From the NCBI GenBank assembly GCA_050015495.1, contig JBEKBH010000022.1, forward strand, positions 1 through 64,000: a DNA stretch of 64,000 bases, written 5' to 3'. Source of the DNA: Palsa-1439 sp050015495. GTDB taxonomy: Bacteria > Verrucomicrobiota > Verrucomicrobiia > Palsa-1439. The notes beneath the pieces were generated by a model that was not told the DNA's origin, ran no database searches, and worked only from the letters and a program-made list of their open reading frames with translations. The position numbers and the translations under genes were made by a program. Below are positions 25,777 to 33,774 of the stretch, piece after piece; position 1 is the first letter of the stretch; every line of letters begins with the position of its first letter.

Positions 25777-25974
25777 TCAAGGCGAATCTGTCTTCTCGAA
25801 TCTACGCCGATCCGGATGACGACAAATGACGCCAGAACCAAACCGTGTCGCATACGGGCACGTGTCGGGGCTTTCCACCAGGCATTGCGAGAGATCGGAT
25901 TGCATGACATACCCGGTCCGACATATTTCTGTATCGGGAAGACACTTGTGACCGCTGACCGTGTTGTTGGTCAT
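25777..25974 (-). CDS. Cys-rich mini-protein C
   Basis: 65 residues: 'ICRTGYVMQSDLSQCLVE', 'TCPYATRFGSG', 'ICRHPDRRRFEKTDSP'. I start at the ATG at 25974, which aligns with B; a longer frame to 26097 is unlikely. It is 333 bases upstream of B on the same strand. After its stop the sequence CCTTGATGCC resembles the B-A junction, so a further copy may have been lost. Function unknown. Confidence 0.68.
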   Translation of the reverse strand: MTNNTVSGHKCLPDTEICRTGYVMQSDLSQCLVESPDTCPYATRFGSGVICRHPDRRRFEKTDSP

Positions 25975-26289
25975 GCTCCTGGAAAGAGCATTCAGCCTGC
26001 CAGCCGCCAGTTCCCCCCTTGCCTTTTCGCCTGTCAGTCTTATGTTGCCATGGAGAGTCGAGAAGCTCTCTCGCTGGGCAAGGGCGTTACGCCGCATCTG
26101 GGAGCGGCTCGGGGTTGCAAACTGAGAGTTGAGCCTCGACTCTCCTTTTGTGTCCCGCCAGCCAAATCTCCTGCCGCCGAAACTGTGCCAAAATGAGTTG
26201 CCATCCCGGCGATTGGGCGTATCCTCCGCCGGAGAGTCGAGGGCAAGGAGGGTCTGTCAGAATGGACCGGTCCCATTCGGAAAGTTTAC
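25975..26289. other. Repeat-bearing gap between mini-protein C and a small forward gene
   Basis: No gene supported. It holds three members of the GAGAGT(T/C)GAG family at 26053-26062, 26124-26144 and 26232-26241. Confidence 0.5.
26124..26144. repeat. Palindrome of the GAGAGTTGAG family
   Basis: GAGAGTTGAG, one central C, then CTCGACTCTC: 10-bp arms with one G-T pair. This is the most complete member of a family scattered from 25561 to 29570. Confidence 0.65.
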
Positions 26290-26577
26290 GTGTCGGCTAT
26301 GGATACGCAATTATTCGAGGCCCATCTTCAAGTCGAGCGGAAGCAAATCACATTTGACCTGAGAGAGAATCTGCGCGGGACGTTCTTGCGGATCACCGAA
26401 GAGGTCAGTGGCCGCCGCAACTCAATCATCATCCCGACAACGGGCCTGGAACTGTTTCGAGACTCGCTCAACGAAGTGATTACGTTCACCCAGACTCCCG
26501 TGGGCAGTAGAACCGTCCTCCCATTGGGGCAACGGAACGCCGAGACGCCGTCCCCCTTGACGGTTCAGCAGATGTGA
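26290..26577 (+). CDS. Small protein, possibly PUR-like nucleic-acid-binding
   Basis: 95 residues. 'LFEAHLQVERKQITFDLREN' followed by 'GTFLRITEEVSGRRNSIIIP' and 'LELFRDSLNEVI' has the strand order of the PUR/DUF3276 repeat (strand, strand, strand, helix ending in F..L.E). The last 30 residues look unstructured. GTG start at 26290 with GGAAAG 5 bases upstream; ATG 26299 is the alternative. A single PUR repeat could form a dimer that binds single-stranded DNA or RNA. The family call is tentative. Confidence 0.5.
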   Translation: MSAMDTQLFEAHLQVERKQITFDLRENLRGTFLRITEEVSGRRNSIIIPTTGLELFRDSLNEVITFTQTPVGSRTVLPLGQRNAETPSPLTVQQM

Positions 26578-26727
26578 CCATGGGGAGTTAAGCGTCGAAT
26601 CCTCTTTTGGTTCGCATCCAAAACTCTCGCTGAGGACTCTCCATGAGGGCGAACGCTCTTTTCTTGCGACCAGAGCCGCCCGATCAGGGGTCAGATGGAG
26701 TCCTCATCGAAACCGGCGAAAAAAGCA
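26578..26727. other. Short intergenic gap with degenerate repeat copies
   Basis: Holds weak members of the GAGAGT family at 26583-26603 and 26633-26645 (GGACTCTCC). Nothing else is seen. Confidence 0.4.
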
Positions 26728-27111
26728 TCATCGAGTTCCCCCAAGCCGTTGAACAGGGCGGTCAGCCTGGGCCAGCATCGGCATGACAGGCTCGTCCAGG
26801 CTGTAGGAACAATTCTGGCAACGGTGCAAGGGCGGATCCCAACCCACTCCGCATTTGGGACAGGTCTTTGGATATTGCTGTCCCGGCAGATGAACTTCTC
26901 CATGACAGGTCGGACAATGCACCAGTTCTCGTTTCATTTCCGGAGAGAACTTCAGCCGGTGCCGGCATCGAGGACATTGATGGATCGTTACTGTTTCGGG
27001 GATCGTCGTGGGCGTGCTACAGTCGGGACACTCGATAGTCCACCCAGCTCCCGCATCATCGGCAACGAGATGGTTCCCGCATGACCCGCATTTGAAGAAA
27101 ATGTCGGGCAT
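26728..27111 (-). CDS. Multi-zinc-ribbon protein
   Basis: 127 residues with five to six Cys pairs: 'CGSCG', 'CPDC', 'CPRC', 'CPTC', 'CPKCG' and 'CQNCS'. This supports about three stacked zinc ribbons. The first ('FKCGSCGNHLVADDAGAG') resembles the ribbon that opens many uncharacterised bacterial proteins. It may bind nucleic acid or a protein partner. The reading frame ends in a short Gln/Arg tail. Its 5' side faces a 336-base gap with a possible structured RNA. Confidence 0.72.
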   Translation of the reverse strand: MPDIFFKCGSCGNHLVADDAGAGWTIECPDCSTPTTIPETVTIHQCPRCRHRLKFSPEMKRELVHCPTCHGEVHLPGQQYPKTCPKCGVGWDPPLHRCQNCSYSLDEPVMPMLAQADRPVQRLGGTR

Positions 27112-27202
27112 CGCCTGCTAACCTCAACCAATAAGTAGTGTACGGCTCAGTGGCGACCGAGGACAAGAAAAAAATAATCGCCGTTTCCCCAAGGATAATA
27201 AA

Positions 27203-27290
27203 TGGCAGTGCAGCCTCCGGTCATCCCCCCAAGGCTAGGTGCTTCGACAGGGGATGTCGAAGCGAGAGAATGTCGATGTCCACACTGCCA
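27203..27290. ncRNA. Candidate structured RNA element (nested stems)
   Basis: Outer stem TGGCAGTG (27203-27210) pairs perfectly with CACTGCCA (27283-27290). Inside are a 5-bp stem AGCCT/AGGCT (27212-27216 with 27232-27236) and an 8-bp hairpin GCTTCGAC/GTCGAAGC (27241-27248 with 27256-27263, loop AGGGGAT). This is a three-way-junction-like layout. Strand unknown; on the reverse strand it would be a 5' leader of the zinc-ribbon gene. Confidence 0.3.
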
Positions 27291-27294
27291 GGAT

Positions 27295-27322
27295 AATGTC
27301 CGGCCTCTGGCGGGCTCTGTCA
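27295..27322. repeat. 28-base direct repeat, copy b
   Basis: Matches 25018-25045 at 24 of 28 positions. It lies immediately beside the nested stems. Confidence 0.55.
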
Positions 27323-27447
27323 ATCGTGACCCGATGAAACCTCACGGTTTCCCTTTAGGATAAACGCGTGCGTGGGACGGGAACGAGTCGACCGGACCGC
27401 ATCGGGAAATTACGTTTCGAGGCGGATGCCTGCGAGGTTGGGCCTGG

Positions 27448-27822
27448 TTAGTGAAATGGCCCGTAGCCCGTCTTGCACACAACACACAGCCAGTCTCGGC
27501 ACGCCACGAGTCTCCGGGCATCCTGGAGCCGCACAAGTTTGCCCCCCGTATCATAACACTTCTGGCAAAACGGCCCCTCCTTACCAGTGCCGTTGCCATT
27601 GCCATCGCTCCGTTTCCGCCAATACATCTCTCCCTCAAAAAGAACCTCATCACGCCGGCTCGCTTGCTCTTCCAGTTCTTGGAGGCGCTGCCTGAGCCGA
27701 AGATTCTCCTCCTGCAAGGATAACGCTTCCTCACGGAATTCCATCAGTTTCTCTTGCAGTTCAATTGTTGCGTCCTTCTTGACCAACTCGTAAATGTCCC
27801 TGGCTTTATCGACGATAGACAT
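27448..27822 (-). CDS. Coiled-coil plus zinc-ribbon small protein
   Basis: 124 residues. 'SIVDKARDIYELVKKDATIELQEKLMEFREEALSLQEENLRLRQRLQELEEQ' is a continuous helix that should form a coiled coil. A strand follows ('VLFEGEMYWRKR'), then a ribbon with 'FCQKCYDTGGKLVRL' and 'WLCVVCKTGYG'. I recall this layout in many small bacterial proteins found in accessory regions. ATG 27822 has GGGAG six bases upstream. It starts 16 bases after the 493-residue gene ends, so the two probably form an operon. Confidence 0.78.
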   Translation of the reverse strand: MSIVDKARDIYELVKKDATIELQEKLMEFREEALSLQEENLRLRQRLQELEEQASRRDEVLFEGEMYWRKRSDGNGNGTGKEGPFCQKCYDTGGKLVRLQDARRLVACRDWLCVVCKTGYGPFH

Positions 27823-27838
27823 AGACGCTCCCATTCCG

Positions 27839-29320
27839 TTACGGCAGTTGGATGTTGGTCGCGACGCCGCCGGCAATCGCGGTGATGACCTTGTACCCCG
27901 TCGAGTCTGCTTTCAGCCACCCGCCGCCAGATTGCAACAGATTCAACAACGTCTTCCCGCGCGCTGCATCCCTGTCGAGATGTCGCATCAGAAACAGCAG
28001 GTCAATCGTTCGTACAATCAGCACGTTCCTATCCCTGGCGAGCTTCACTTGTTCGGGATGGACTTCCGCCGCCAATCTGGCCTCGATACCGTCCACAGCA
28101 GTATCGCTGTTGATAATCAGAACCCCGGCCAAACGCTTCGGCAAATGGCTTCTGTCACGATGGCCGTCAACTTGGTAGATGTGCTCCTTCGTGATGCCCG
28201 TGTTCGTGCCCTTGACCCCGACGACAACGAGGGTGGTGCCGTCTTCCGCCAGAATCCTGGCGTCCTCCCGGCTTTCATCAACCGGGTCAACTCGCAATCC
28301 GAAGAAGCCCGCCAAAATGGCGATGACTCTCCCTTTCAGAATCTCGCCTGTCGTCGTGAGCACGGCCTTATAATTCTTCCACGTCTGCAACTCCGTTTGT
28401 CGCCGAATGCTTTGGTCAAGAAGCTCGCGAAGTTCTGACTGCAATTTCTGCTCCCCACCAAACTCGAAGTCATCGACCCAGGGGGGTAGTTCCACCAGGC
28501 GCTTTTGTCGGTAATCGACAATTGCCATGGATACGGTTTCGGCCAGTTCCTTCGCACTGTTCTTGTCATGCCGCATGGAGTGGAAAGGCAAAAAGAACAG
28601 ACGACTGAGAAGCTCAAAGGCAACGGTTGTCTCATTGACTTCACCCAGCACACGTCCTTCTGAATATTCCGACCATCGAATATCAAACGCGGTCTTGGCC
28701 ACGCCATAGTTCCGAAAATACCTGGCGAATTCATTGACCTTTGTCCAACTCGACGGCGTTTCCTTGATCAGTGAACGCCCGATTCCGAACCGGTTGAGCA
28801 TTCTCTTGCACAAATCCGTATCATGACACCGCCGCGACCCGTAACCGTTGGGAACGAAGTCCGTGATCGCATCGACCAGGAAACACACCCATTTTCCATC
28901 TCGGAGCAGGTTCACCAATTGCCGGTCACATTCCAGCAACTGTCGTTCGTATACTTCGACCGTGGTCGAGGCCGGCCACGAAGTCCCGTCCACAAACTTC
29001 TCAAAAATCCCCTGGGGAATGATCACCCCATCCGCCTGGTCAAACCGCGGGGTGTTTGGAAACGGGCAAAACTCAACCTCAACGTTATCTCCGAGGTGGA
29101 TCGGTTGGCCGCCAATGTCAAAGCCGATGGCATCGAATCCGTACACGACGACCCTCACTCGCTTTGGCCTTCGTTGCGGAAGCGCGAGGACTGGCTGGGG
29201 TGCGTCAACCGGCTTGGGTACAACAACTGGCTTTGGCACTTCGACCTTTCCTCGTGAACCGAAAAGTCGCATGTCTAACACACCGTAAACGTACCCGCGT
29301 TCCAGGATTCTTTCAAGCAT
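27839..29320 (-). CDS. Large accessory protein with possible degenerate PD-(D/E)XK-like C-terminal region
   Basis: 493 residues, no recognised family. Residues ~50-260 are mixed alpha/beta ('RVRVVVYGFDAIGFDIGG', 'FVDAITDFVPNGYGSRR'). Residues ~350-470 read 'FFGLRVDPVDESREDARI', 'DGTTLVVVGVKGTNTG', 'VDGHRDRSHLPKRLAGVLIIN', close to nuclease-fold order (Asp, then x-x-K). The acidic residue expected before 'VKGT' is Gly here, so catalysis is doubtful. Start could be ATG 29320 or ATG 29272. A defence or mobile-element role is suggested only by the context. Confidence 0.6.
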   Translation of the reverse strand: MLERILERGYVYGVLDMRLFGSRGKVEVPKPVVVPKPVDAPQPVLALPQRRPKRVRVVVYGFDAIGFDIGGQPIHLGDNVEVEFCPFPNTPRFDQADGVIIPQGIFEKFVDGTSWPASTTVEVYERQLLECDRQLVNLLRDGKWVCFLVDAITDFVPNGYGSRRCHDTDLCKRMLNRFGIGRSLIKETPSSWTKVNEFARYFRNYGVAKTAFDIRWSEYSEGRVLGEVNETTVAFELLSRLFFLPFHSMRHDKNSAKELAETVSMAIVDYRQKRLVELPPWVDDFEFGGEQKLQSELRELLDQSIRRQTELQTWKNYKAVLTTTGEILKGRVIAILAGFFGLRVDPVDESREDARILAEDGTTLVVVGVKGTNTGITKEHIYQVDGHRDRSHLPKRLAGVLIINSDTAVDGIEARLAAEVHPEQVKLARDRNVLIVRTIDLLFLMRHLDRDAARGKTLLNLLQSGGGWLKADSTGYKVITAIAGGVATNIQLP

Positions 29321-29580
29321 ATCGCATCCGAAACATGACGACCAGGAAACCCTATTGTTAGCGTTGTTGGATACTGGATACCGCTCTGGGGACTATCTGC
29401 GGTCAGACGAGTAGAAGCGCAGGCGACGCCGCATCTCAAGAGACCAGGGGAGGTTCCCCCGCCGCCTTGAAGAGCCTCAATTCCTGCCCATGTTCCATCC
29501 GCCGCCGGTGTTCCTTGCCATATCGGTTGCAATTCCGGCAATCAGGCTTACGTTGCCGTGGAGAGTTGAGGGGAAGTCGG
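29321..29580. other. Divergent gap
   Basis: No gene supported between two divergent genes. GAGAGTTGAG at 29561-29570, preceded by a stretch shared with 26038-26062, lies directly at the ribosome site of the forward gene. Confidence 0.45.
29561..29570. repeat. GAGAGTTGAG family member near a start codon
   Basis: Ten-base core. The ~13 bases before it (CTTACGTTGCCGTG) also match the copy at 26053 (CTTATGTTGCCATG). It is followed by GGGGAAG and the ATG at 29581. Confidence 0.5.
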
Positions 29581-29835
29581 ATGAATAGACACGTGTTGGA
29601 AATTTCCACGCATGTCTTCCGTCTCCTCCGCAGGCGGGAACTGCTCTGTATCTCCTGCTCCGACGAAGAGGACGGCCCCACGCAACGCATCGTGATCGAT
29701 GATGACGTTTACAATGAGATGATCGACCGTGCCATTTCCAAGCGAAAGACCATTGACGAAATCTTCCTCGAAGTCGCCACACGGGGGTGCCCGGCACGCC
29801 AGCGGTCACGTTGCCTCAAGAGATGGATCCGGTAG
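29581..29835 (+). CDS. Hypothetical small protein
   Basis: 84 residues: 'MNRHVLEISTHVFRLLRRRELLCISCSDEEDGPTQRIVIDD' then 'YNEMIDRAISKRKTIDEIFLEV'. The layout of strands followed by a helix is compatible with a small DNA-binding or antitoxin-like fold, but I recognise no family. SD GGGGAAG lies 5 bases before the ATG, which supports translation. The repeat at 29561-29570 overlaps its leader. Confidence 0.5.
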   Translation: MNRHVLEISTHVFRLLRRRELLCISCSDEEDGPTQRIVIDDDVYNEMIDRAISKRKTIDEIFLEVATRGCPARQRSRCLKRWIR

Positions 29836-29964
29836 CGGGAGCGCGGTTTGGACTTCCCAAAGGCCGTTCGGCTGGCGACCACCCGGGATGAACCCGGATG
29901 GCCCGAATCCTTGACGCGCAGGTCGAGGCGTCATATGATGTCCGAAATCCAAACGGGAGAGATC

Positions 29965-30192
29965 ATGTCCAATCTAGCGCAAGTCATTCAGCAGTTGCAC
30001 AGGGAACGCCGTCAAACCGAGCAGGAACTTGAACGGATCAATCAGGCACTCATGGCTCTGTCGGCGTTTTTCGGAAAGAAGAAGTTGGTCAACCGTCGCA
30101 AACCGAAGTTCAGCAAGGCGGGACTGGCGAGGATAGCGGCGGCCCAACGCAAGCGGTGGAAAAAGCTCAAGGCGGCGAAAGCGGGGAAATAG
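29965..30192 (+). CDS. Small basic helical protein
   Basis: 75 residues. A charged N-terminal helix ('LHRERRQTEQELERINQAL') precedes a basic tail ('KPKFSKAGLARIAAAQRKRWKKLKAA'). The tail motif 'ARIAAAQR.RW' is frequent in small bacterial proteins of unknown function that may bind nucleic acid. ATG 29965 follows GGGAGAG by 5 bases; longer in-frame starts upstream lack this support. Confidence 0.65.
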   Translation: MSNLAQVIQQLHRERRQTEQELERINQALMALSAFFGKKKLVNRRKPKFSKAGLARIAAAQRKRWKKLKAAKAGK

Positions 30193-30375
30193 TTCCCCGA
30201 CTCTTCCCAGTCCCTGCCATTGCGTCAAGGTTCACCGATGCGGGGGCTTTGGCGCACAGCTCTCACCCCCCCCACCCGCCCCAAGAATTGGGCCACGAGG
30301 TTTTATGAACTTGCGTCGCGTGAGGCCGCGCCAATAGACGCGACGACACCACGAATCCGGGCCGGCCGAACCGCG

Positions 30376-31482
30376 TTACTTGCCCGGGCTCGGCGCCTGG
30401 GCGGGAGCTGTTTGGACGGACGGCACAGTCGGGTCGCTCACCGCCGGCGGAGCGGCTGCGGCCGGGGGCAAGAGCACCTCGACCTTGGCCGAAGTGCGCA
30501 ACTCGGCCACATACGCACGGGTGACCTCGCCGCCTTTGCGTTGTTTGAGAAAGTCGGCGAGTTTATCCTTCACGTCATCAAACAACATGATCTGCGGCGG
30601 TTTCCGGCCCGTGACCTGGAGGATATGGTAGCCATACTGGGTGGTGATGACGCCGCTGACTTCGTTCGACTTCAATGAAAACACGGCGGTGTCAAACTCC
30701 GGCACCATGCGACCGCGCGGGAAGTAGCCCAGATCGCCGCCCTTTTCGGCGCTGCCCGGATCTTCTGAAACCTTCTTGGCCACGTCGGCGAATTTATCGC
30801 CGCCCTTGACCAGCGCGAGCGCCGCGTCGATCTGCGCCCGTTTTTCCTTTTTCACTTCGTCGGTCGCGTCCGGCGAGCAACGGATCAGGATGTGACTGGC
30901 GCGAACGAGTTCGGGTTGCTTGAACTGGTCGGGATTGCTGTCATAAAACGCCCTGGCGTCCTCGGGTGAGATCTTGACCTGTTTGTCAATGACGGACTGA
31001 ATCGTCTCGCGGATGATGATATTGTCGCGAAGCTGGCGGGTATACTGTGCGAGCGTGACGCCGGTGTCGGCGAGCGTCTTATTGAACTCATCGTCGCCGC
31101 CCATCCTCGTTTTCATCTGGTCAATCTGATCCTGCACCTTTTTGTCGATGTCCGCGGGGATTTGCTTGTTGCCCTGCTGGAGGATGAGTTGGCGGCCAAT
31201 CAACTCGTCCAACAGGCTTTGCTGCAGCGCGGCGGCTTGTCCGGGGGAAGCCCGGCGACCCTGCCGCGACATCTGATAGGTATACGACTGAACCGCCACA
31301 TCGAGGTCCTTACGGGTAATCTCGGCCCCGTTTACCCGGGCCACGACGGCATTGCTCGCGGTGGCCGTGGCCGCAATCGAGGTGGATTTATTGGTGGAAG
31401 TTGCCGCCGAGTCGGCCGAAAATGCCTGACCGACAAATGTTCCGGCAACGGCGAAAACAGCGAGAACGACACGAATCTTCAT
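30376..31482 (-). CDS. Exported parvulin-type peptidyl-prolyl isomerase (SurA/PrsA-like)
   Basis: 368 residues. Signal peptide 'MKIRVVLAVFAVAGTFVGQAFS' (cleavage after AFSA or nearby). A SurA_N-like chaperone part (~45-190) with 'VARVNGAEITRKDLD' is followed by a parvulin domain (~190-300): 'VRASHILIRCSPDATDEVK', 'FADVAKKVSEDPGSAEKGGDLGYFPRGRMVPEFD' and 'VITTQYGYHILQVTGR'. The tail is Ala/Pro-rich. It should assist folding of outer-membrane or periplasmic proteins. Monocistronic, convergent with the small basic gene. Confidence 0.92.
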   Translation of the reverse strand: MKIRVVLAVFAVAGTFVGQAFSADSAATSTNKSTSIAATATASNAVVARVNGAEITRKDLDVAVQSYTYQMSRQGRRASPGQAAALQQSLLDELIGRQLILQQGNKQIPADIDKKVQDQIDQMKTRMGGDDEFNKTLADTGVTLAQYTRQLRDNIIIRETIQSVIDKQVKISPEDARAFYDSNPDQFKQPELVRASHILIRCSPDATDEVKKEKRAQIDAALALVKGGDKFADVAKKVSEDPGSAEKGGDLGYFPRGRMVPEFDTAVFSLKSNEVSGVITTQYGYHILQVTGRKPPQIMLFDDVKDKLADFLKQRKGGEVTRAYVAELRTSAKVEVLLPPAAAAPPAVSDPTVPSVQTAPAQAPSPGK

Positions 31483-31641
31483 GAATTCCTTCTGGGTGAT
31501 GTGATTTGTCTTTCAAACAAAGTGCGGGGGACGCTACCATGCGATCCCCGGCGCGTCAAGTATCATTCGGGGGGGCCAACATGCGGAAAATGGCGCAAAT
31601 ATGCGGCTTTCCGGTGAAGTTTCGCCCAAAAACGGACAATC

Positions 31642-31893
31642 TCACCGACGAAATTGACCCGGGCCAATCAGTTGGGTGAGGCTCCGTGGAGTGATCGGTC
31701 GTTCGGCACGAGCGAACAACGCCTCAATGGCCTCATGCGCCACCAAGTCAATCTGCTCATCGGTTGCCCCAGCGTTTACGGCCAGTGTGACCAACTTTTC
31801 GTACTGCCAGGTGGCGCCCTTGAGGATGGCTTCTTTCAGCGCGTGCAAGGCCAGACTCAACTGGGCGGGCTGGCTGCACCTGGCTGTTTTCAT
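31642..31893 (-). CDS. Hypothetical small helical protein
   Basis: 83 residues: 'LSLALHALKEAILKGATWQYEKLVTLAVNAGATDEQIDLVAHEAIEALFARAERPITPRSL'. All helical, no transmembrane segment; the helix pattern '.AVNAGATDEQI.....EAI' recalls AhpD/CMD-like folds but the catalytic Cys pair is missing. No strong ribosome site precedes the ATG, so the exact start is uncertain. Confidence 0.5.
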   Translation of the reverse strand: MKTARCSQPAQLSLALHALKEAILKGATWQYEKLVTLAVNAGATDEQIDLVAHEAIEALFARAERPITPRSLTQLIGPGQFRR

Positions 31894-32014
31894 TCCATTT
31901 TTGCCAAGAGCACAGGCCGCGCCAACTTTACGCAGCGAAGCGAAAAGAATGTGGCCGAGCCGCGATGACCCTCTTCGCAGGAGGGGACCCGACCCGTTGG
32001 TAGGTCAGCGAACA

Positions 32015-32041
32015 GTCAGAATCAGCTTGTTAGCATTGTCA
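32015..32041. repeat. 27-base direct repeat, left copy
   Basis: 23 of 27 bases match 33775-33801 (core GTCAGA...CTTGT...CATTGTCA). The pair brackets the DUF2092/DUF6515 genes. Confidence 0.45.
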
Positions 32042-32141
32042 ACGGTGATACATTGACCGCGTTCAGGCTGGACTCGGTAATCGGGCCCGACCCGTTCTGG
32101 TTTGCCTGGCAGATTCTCGTTCATCAGCAAAGGGGGACTTC

Positions 32142-32975
32142 ATGAAGGAACGTAGCCGAATTAGCCATCTGGCCACCGCTTGGCGGCGGCGGGCTTTGAT
32201 TGTAGCCGCTCTGGTGGGCATCGGAGGCGTGCCTGTGCCGGGAGCGGACGTGAAGCCGGCGGCGGCGGATGGGAAGCCAGCGATCGACGCGCAGGCGGAT
32301 CAACTCCTGCGGCGCATGGGTGATTATCTGGCGCAAGCACAATTTTTTTCGGTCAGTGCCGAAGTCTGGCAGGACCTGCAACTGGCCTCGGGACAGAGAG
32401 TCCAGGCCGGCCGGACCGTCGAGGTGCAGGTACGCCGCCCCAACCGTCTGCACGCGGAGGTGCGTTCCACCCGACGCAACCGCGGGTTGTATTACGACGG
32501 CAAATCAATCACCCTGTTCAACCGCGTCCAGAACTTTTACGGCAGCATTCCCGCGCCCGCCACGCTCGATGAAGCGTTGGACCTGGCCAGCGAGCGCTTC
32601 GGCATCGCGATGCCGCTGGAGGACCTGATCGTCAGTGACCCCTATCAAAGCGCGATTCACAAGGCCATTTCTGGAACGGACCTCGGGCCGGTAACGGTCC
32701 TCGGCGTTCCCTGCGAGCACCTGGCCTTCTCGCAGGGGATGGTGGATTGGCAAATCTGGATCGAGGACGGCGCCAGGCCGGTGCCGCGAAAATTCGTCAT
32801 TACCTACAAGGACGAAGCCGGGTCCCCGCAGTACACCGCGATCTTTTCCAACTGGGACTTCGAAACCAAGTTGCCGGACTTCCTGTTCAACTTCGAGCCA
32901 CCGTCGGGAGCCGCCAAAATCAGCGTGGCGGAGATCAAAGCTGAAAACCAAATGCACAACAGCGGGGGCAAATGA
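32142..32975 (+). CDS. DUF2092 exported protein
   Basis: 277 residues. A long Arg-rich n-region and hydrophobic stretch ('RRRALIVAALVGIGGVPVPGA') form a signal peptide. Mature sequence 'QLLRRMGDYLAQAQFFSVSAEVWQDLQLASGQRVQAGRTVEVQVRRPNRL' and 'YDGKSITLFNRVQNFY' are typical of DUF2092, related in fold to LolA-type lipoprotein carriers. Probably periplasmic. It overlaps the next gene by ATGA, and the two form a coupled pair. Confidence 0.85.
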   Translation: MKERSRISHLATAWRRRALIVAALVGIGGVPVPGADVKPAAADGKPAIDAQADQLLRRMGDYLAQAQFFSVSAEVWQDLQLASGQRVQAGRTVEVQVRRPNRLHAEVRSTRRNRGLYYDGKSITLFNRVQNFYGSIPAPATLDEALDLASERFGIAMPLEDLIVSDPYQSAIHKAISGTDLGPVTVLGVPCEHLAFSQGMVDWQIWIEDGARPVPRKFVITYKDEAGSPQYTAIFSNWDFETKLPDFLFNFEPPSGAAKISVAEIKAENQMHNSGGK

Positions 32976-33733
32976 CCATGAACCTTGCTACGACTGCATC
33001 ACGCAGAACAATCGGGATTGGCCTGTTGGCGCTCCTGGCCGCCGCGCCGCTGGGTTACGCCCAACGGCAGGAACCACGGGGAGCCGAGGCTCCGCGAGTA
33101 TCTGAACCTCCACGCGAAACCTCGCGACCGGCGGCGCAACGACAGCCCGTGGCGGTGGATCGCACGAATCATGGGAGCATCCGCCACGTGGATACGCATG
33201 TCGTCCAGCAGCCTGTCGGGGTACAGCGCGGTGTCGACGTGCCACGCGGCGGTATTGATCAACACCAACATGTCGTCCCGCATCACGACGTGGATGTGGA
33301 CATCGGTCGTCCACAATTCTGGCACGGCTTCGTCTTTGGCGCGCGGATACACGGCCTGCGGCCGGGATATGTGCAGTTGTACGTGAATGGAGCGCCCTAC
33401 TTCTACGACGACGGCATTTACTACCAACAGGCGGGCGATGACTATCAGGAGGTTTACCCACCGGTCGGCGCGGATGTCCAAGACCTGCCCGATGGGGCCA
33501 TTGAAATCGACGCGGGGAACATCGCCTACTATTACGCCGGCGGGGCGTTTTATGTGCAACAGGATGGCGGATACGTCATTGCCCCACCCCCGATCGGCGT
33601 GACGGTGCCCGAACTGCCGCCCGGGGCAGTGCAGGTGTCGTATAACGGCGGCGTGGCGTACCAATTCAATGGGGTTTATTACCAACCTGAATTTGTCGAC
33701 GGCGTGACGCAATACGTGACATTCCAGCCTTGA
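32972..33733 (+). CDS. DUF6515-like exported protein
   Basis: 253 residues; ATG at 32972 (ATGA overlap) or 32978. The signal peptide is 'TIGIGLLALLAAAPLGYAQ'. After a Pro/Arg-rich segment and a His-rich segment (~85-110: 'HVDTHVVQQ', 'DQHQHVVPHHDVDVDI') comes a repeated Tyr-rich motif: 'YFYDDGIYYQQAGDDYQEVYPPVGADV', 'IAYYYAGGAFYVQQDGGYVIAPPPIGVTV' and 'VAYQFNGVYYQPEF'. Such repeats occur in envelope proteins paired with DUF2092. Function unknown. The His-rich part could bind metal. Confidence 0.82.
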   Translation: MTMNLATTASRRTIGIGLLALLAAAPLGYAQRQEPRGAEAPRVSEPPRETSRPAAQRQPVAVDRTNHGSIRHVDTHVVQQPVGVQRGVDVPRGGIDQHQHVVPHHDVDVDIGRPQFWHGFVFGARIHGLRPGYVQLYVNGAPYFYDDGIYYQQAGDDYQEVYPPVGADVQDLPDGAIEIDAGNIAYYYAGGAFYVQQDGGYVIAPPPIGVTVPELPPGAVQVSYNGGVAYQFNGVYYQPEFVDGVTQYVTFQP

Positions 33734-33774
33734 CGATAGATCGGATTTTGCTCCCTGACGGGCAGCGGCGGGCG

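Larger units (their letters stand above)
27112..27447. other. Intergenic region with nested inverted repeats
   Basis: No gene supported. It contains the nested stems at 27203-27290 and the second copy of the 28-base repeat (27295-27322). Confidence 0.55.

Noticed and set aside
25593..25910. Reverse ORF of 105 residues
   Set aside because: Overlaps the start and body of Cys-rich gene C in another frame and has no homology to the mini-proteins.
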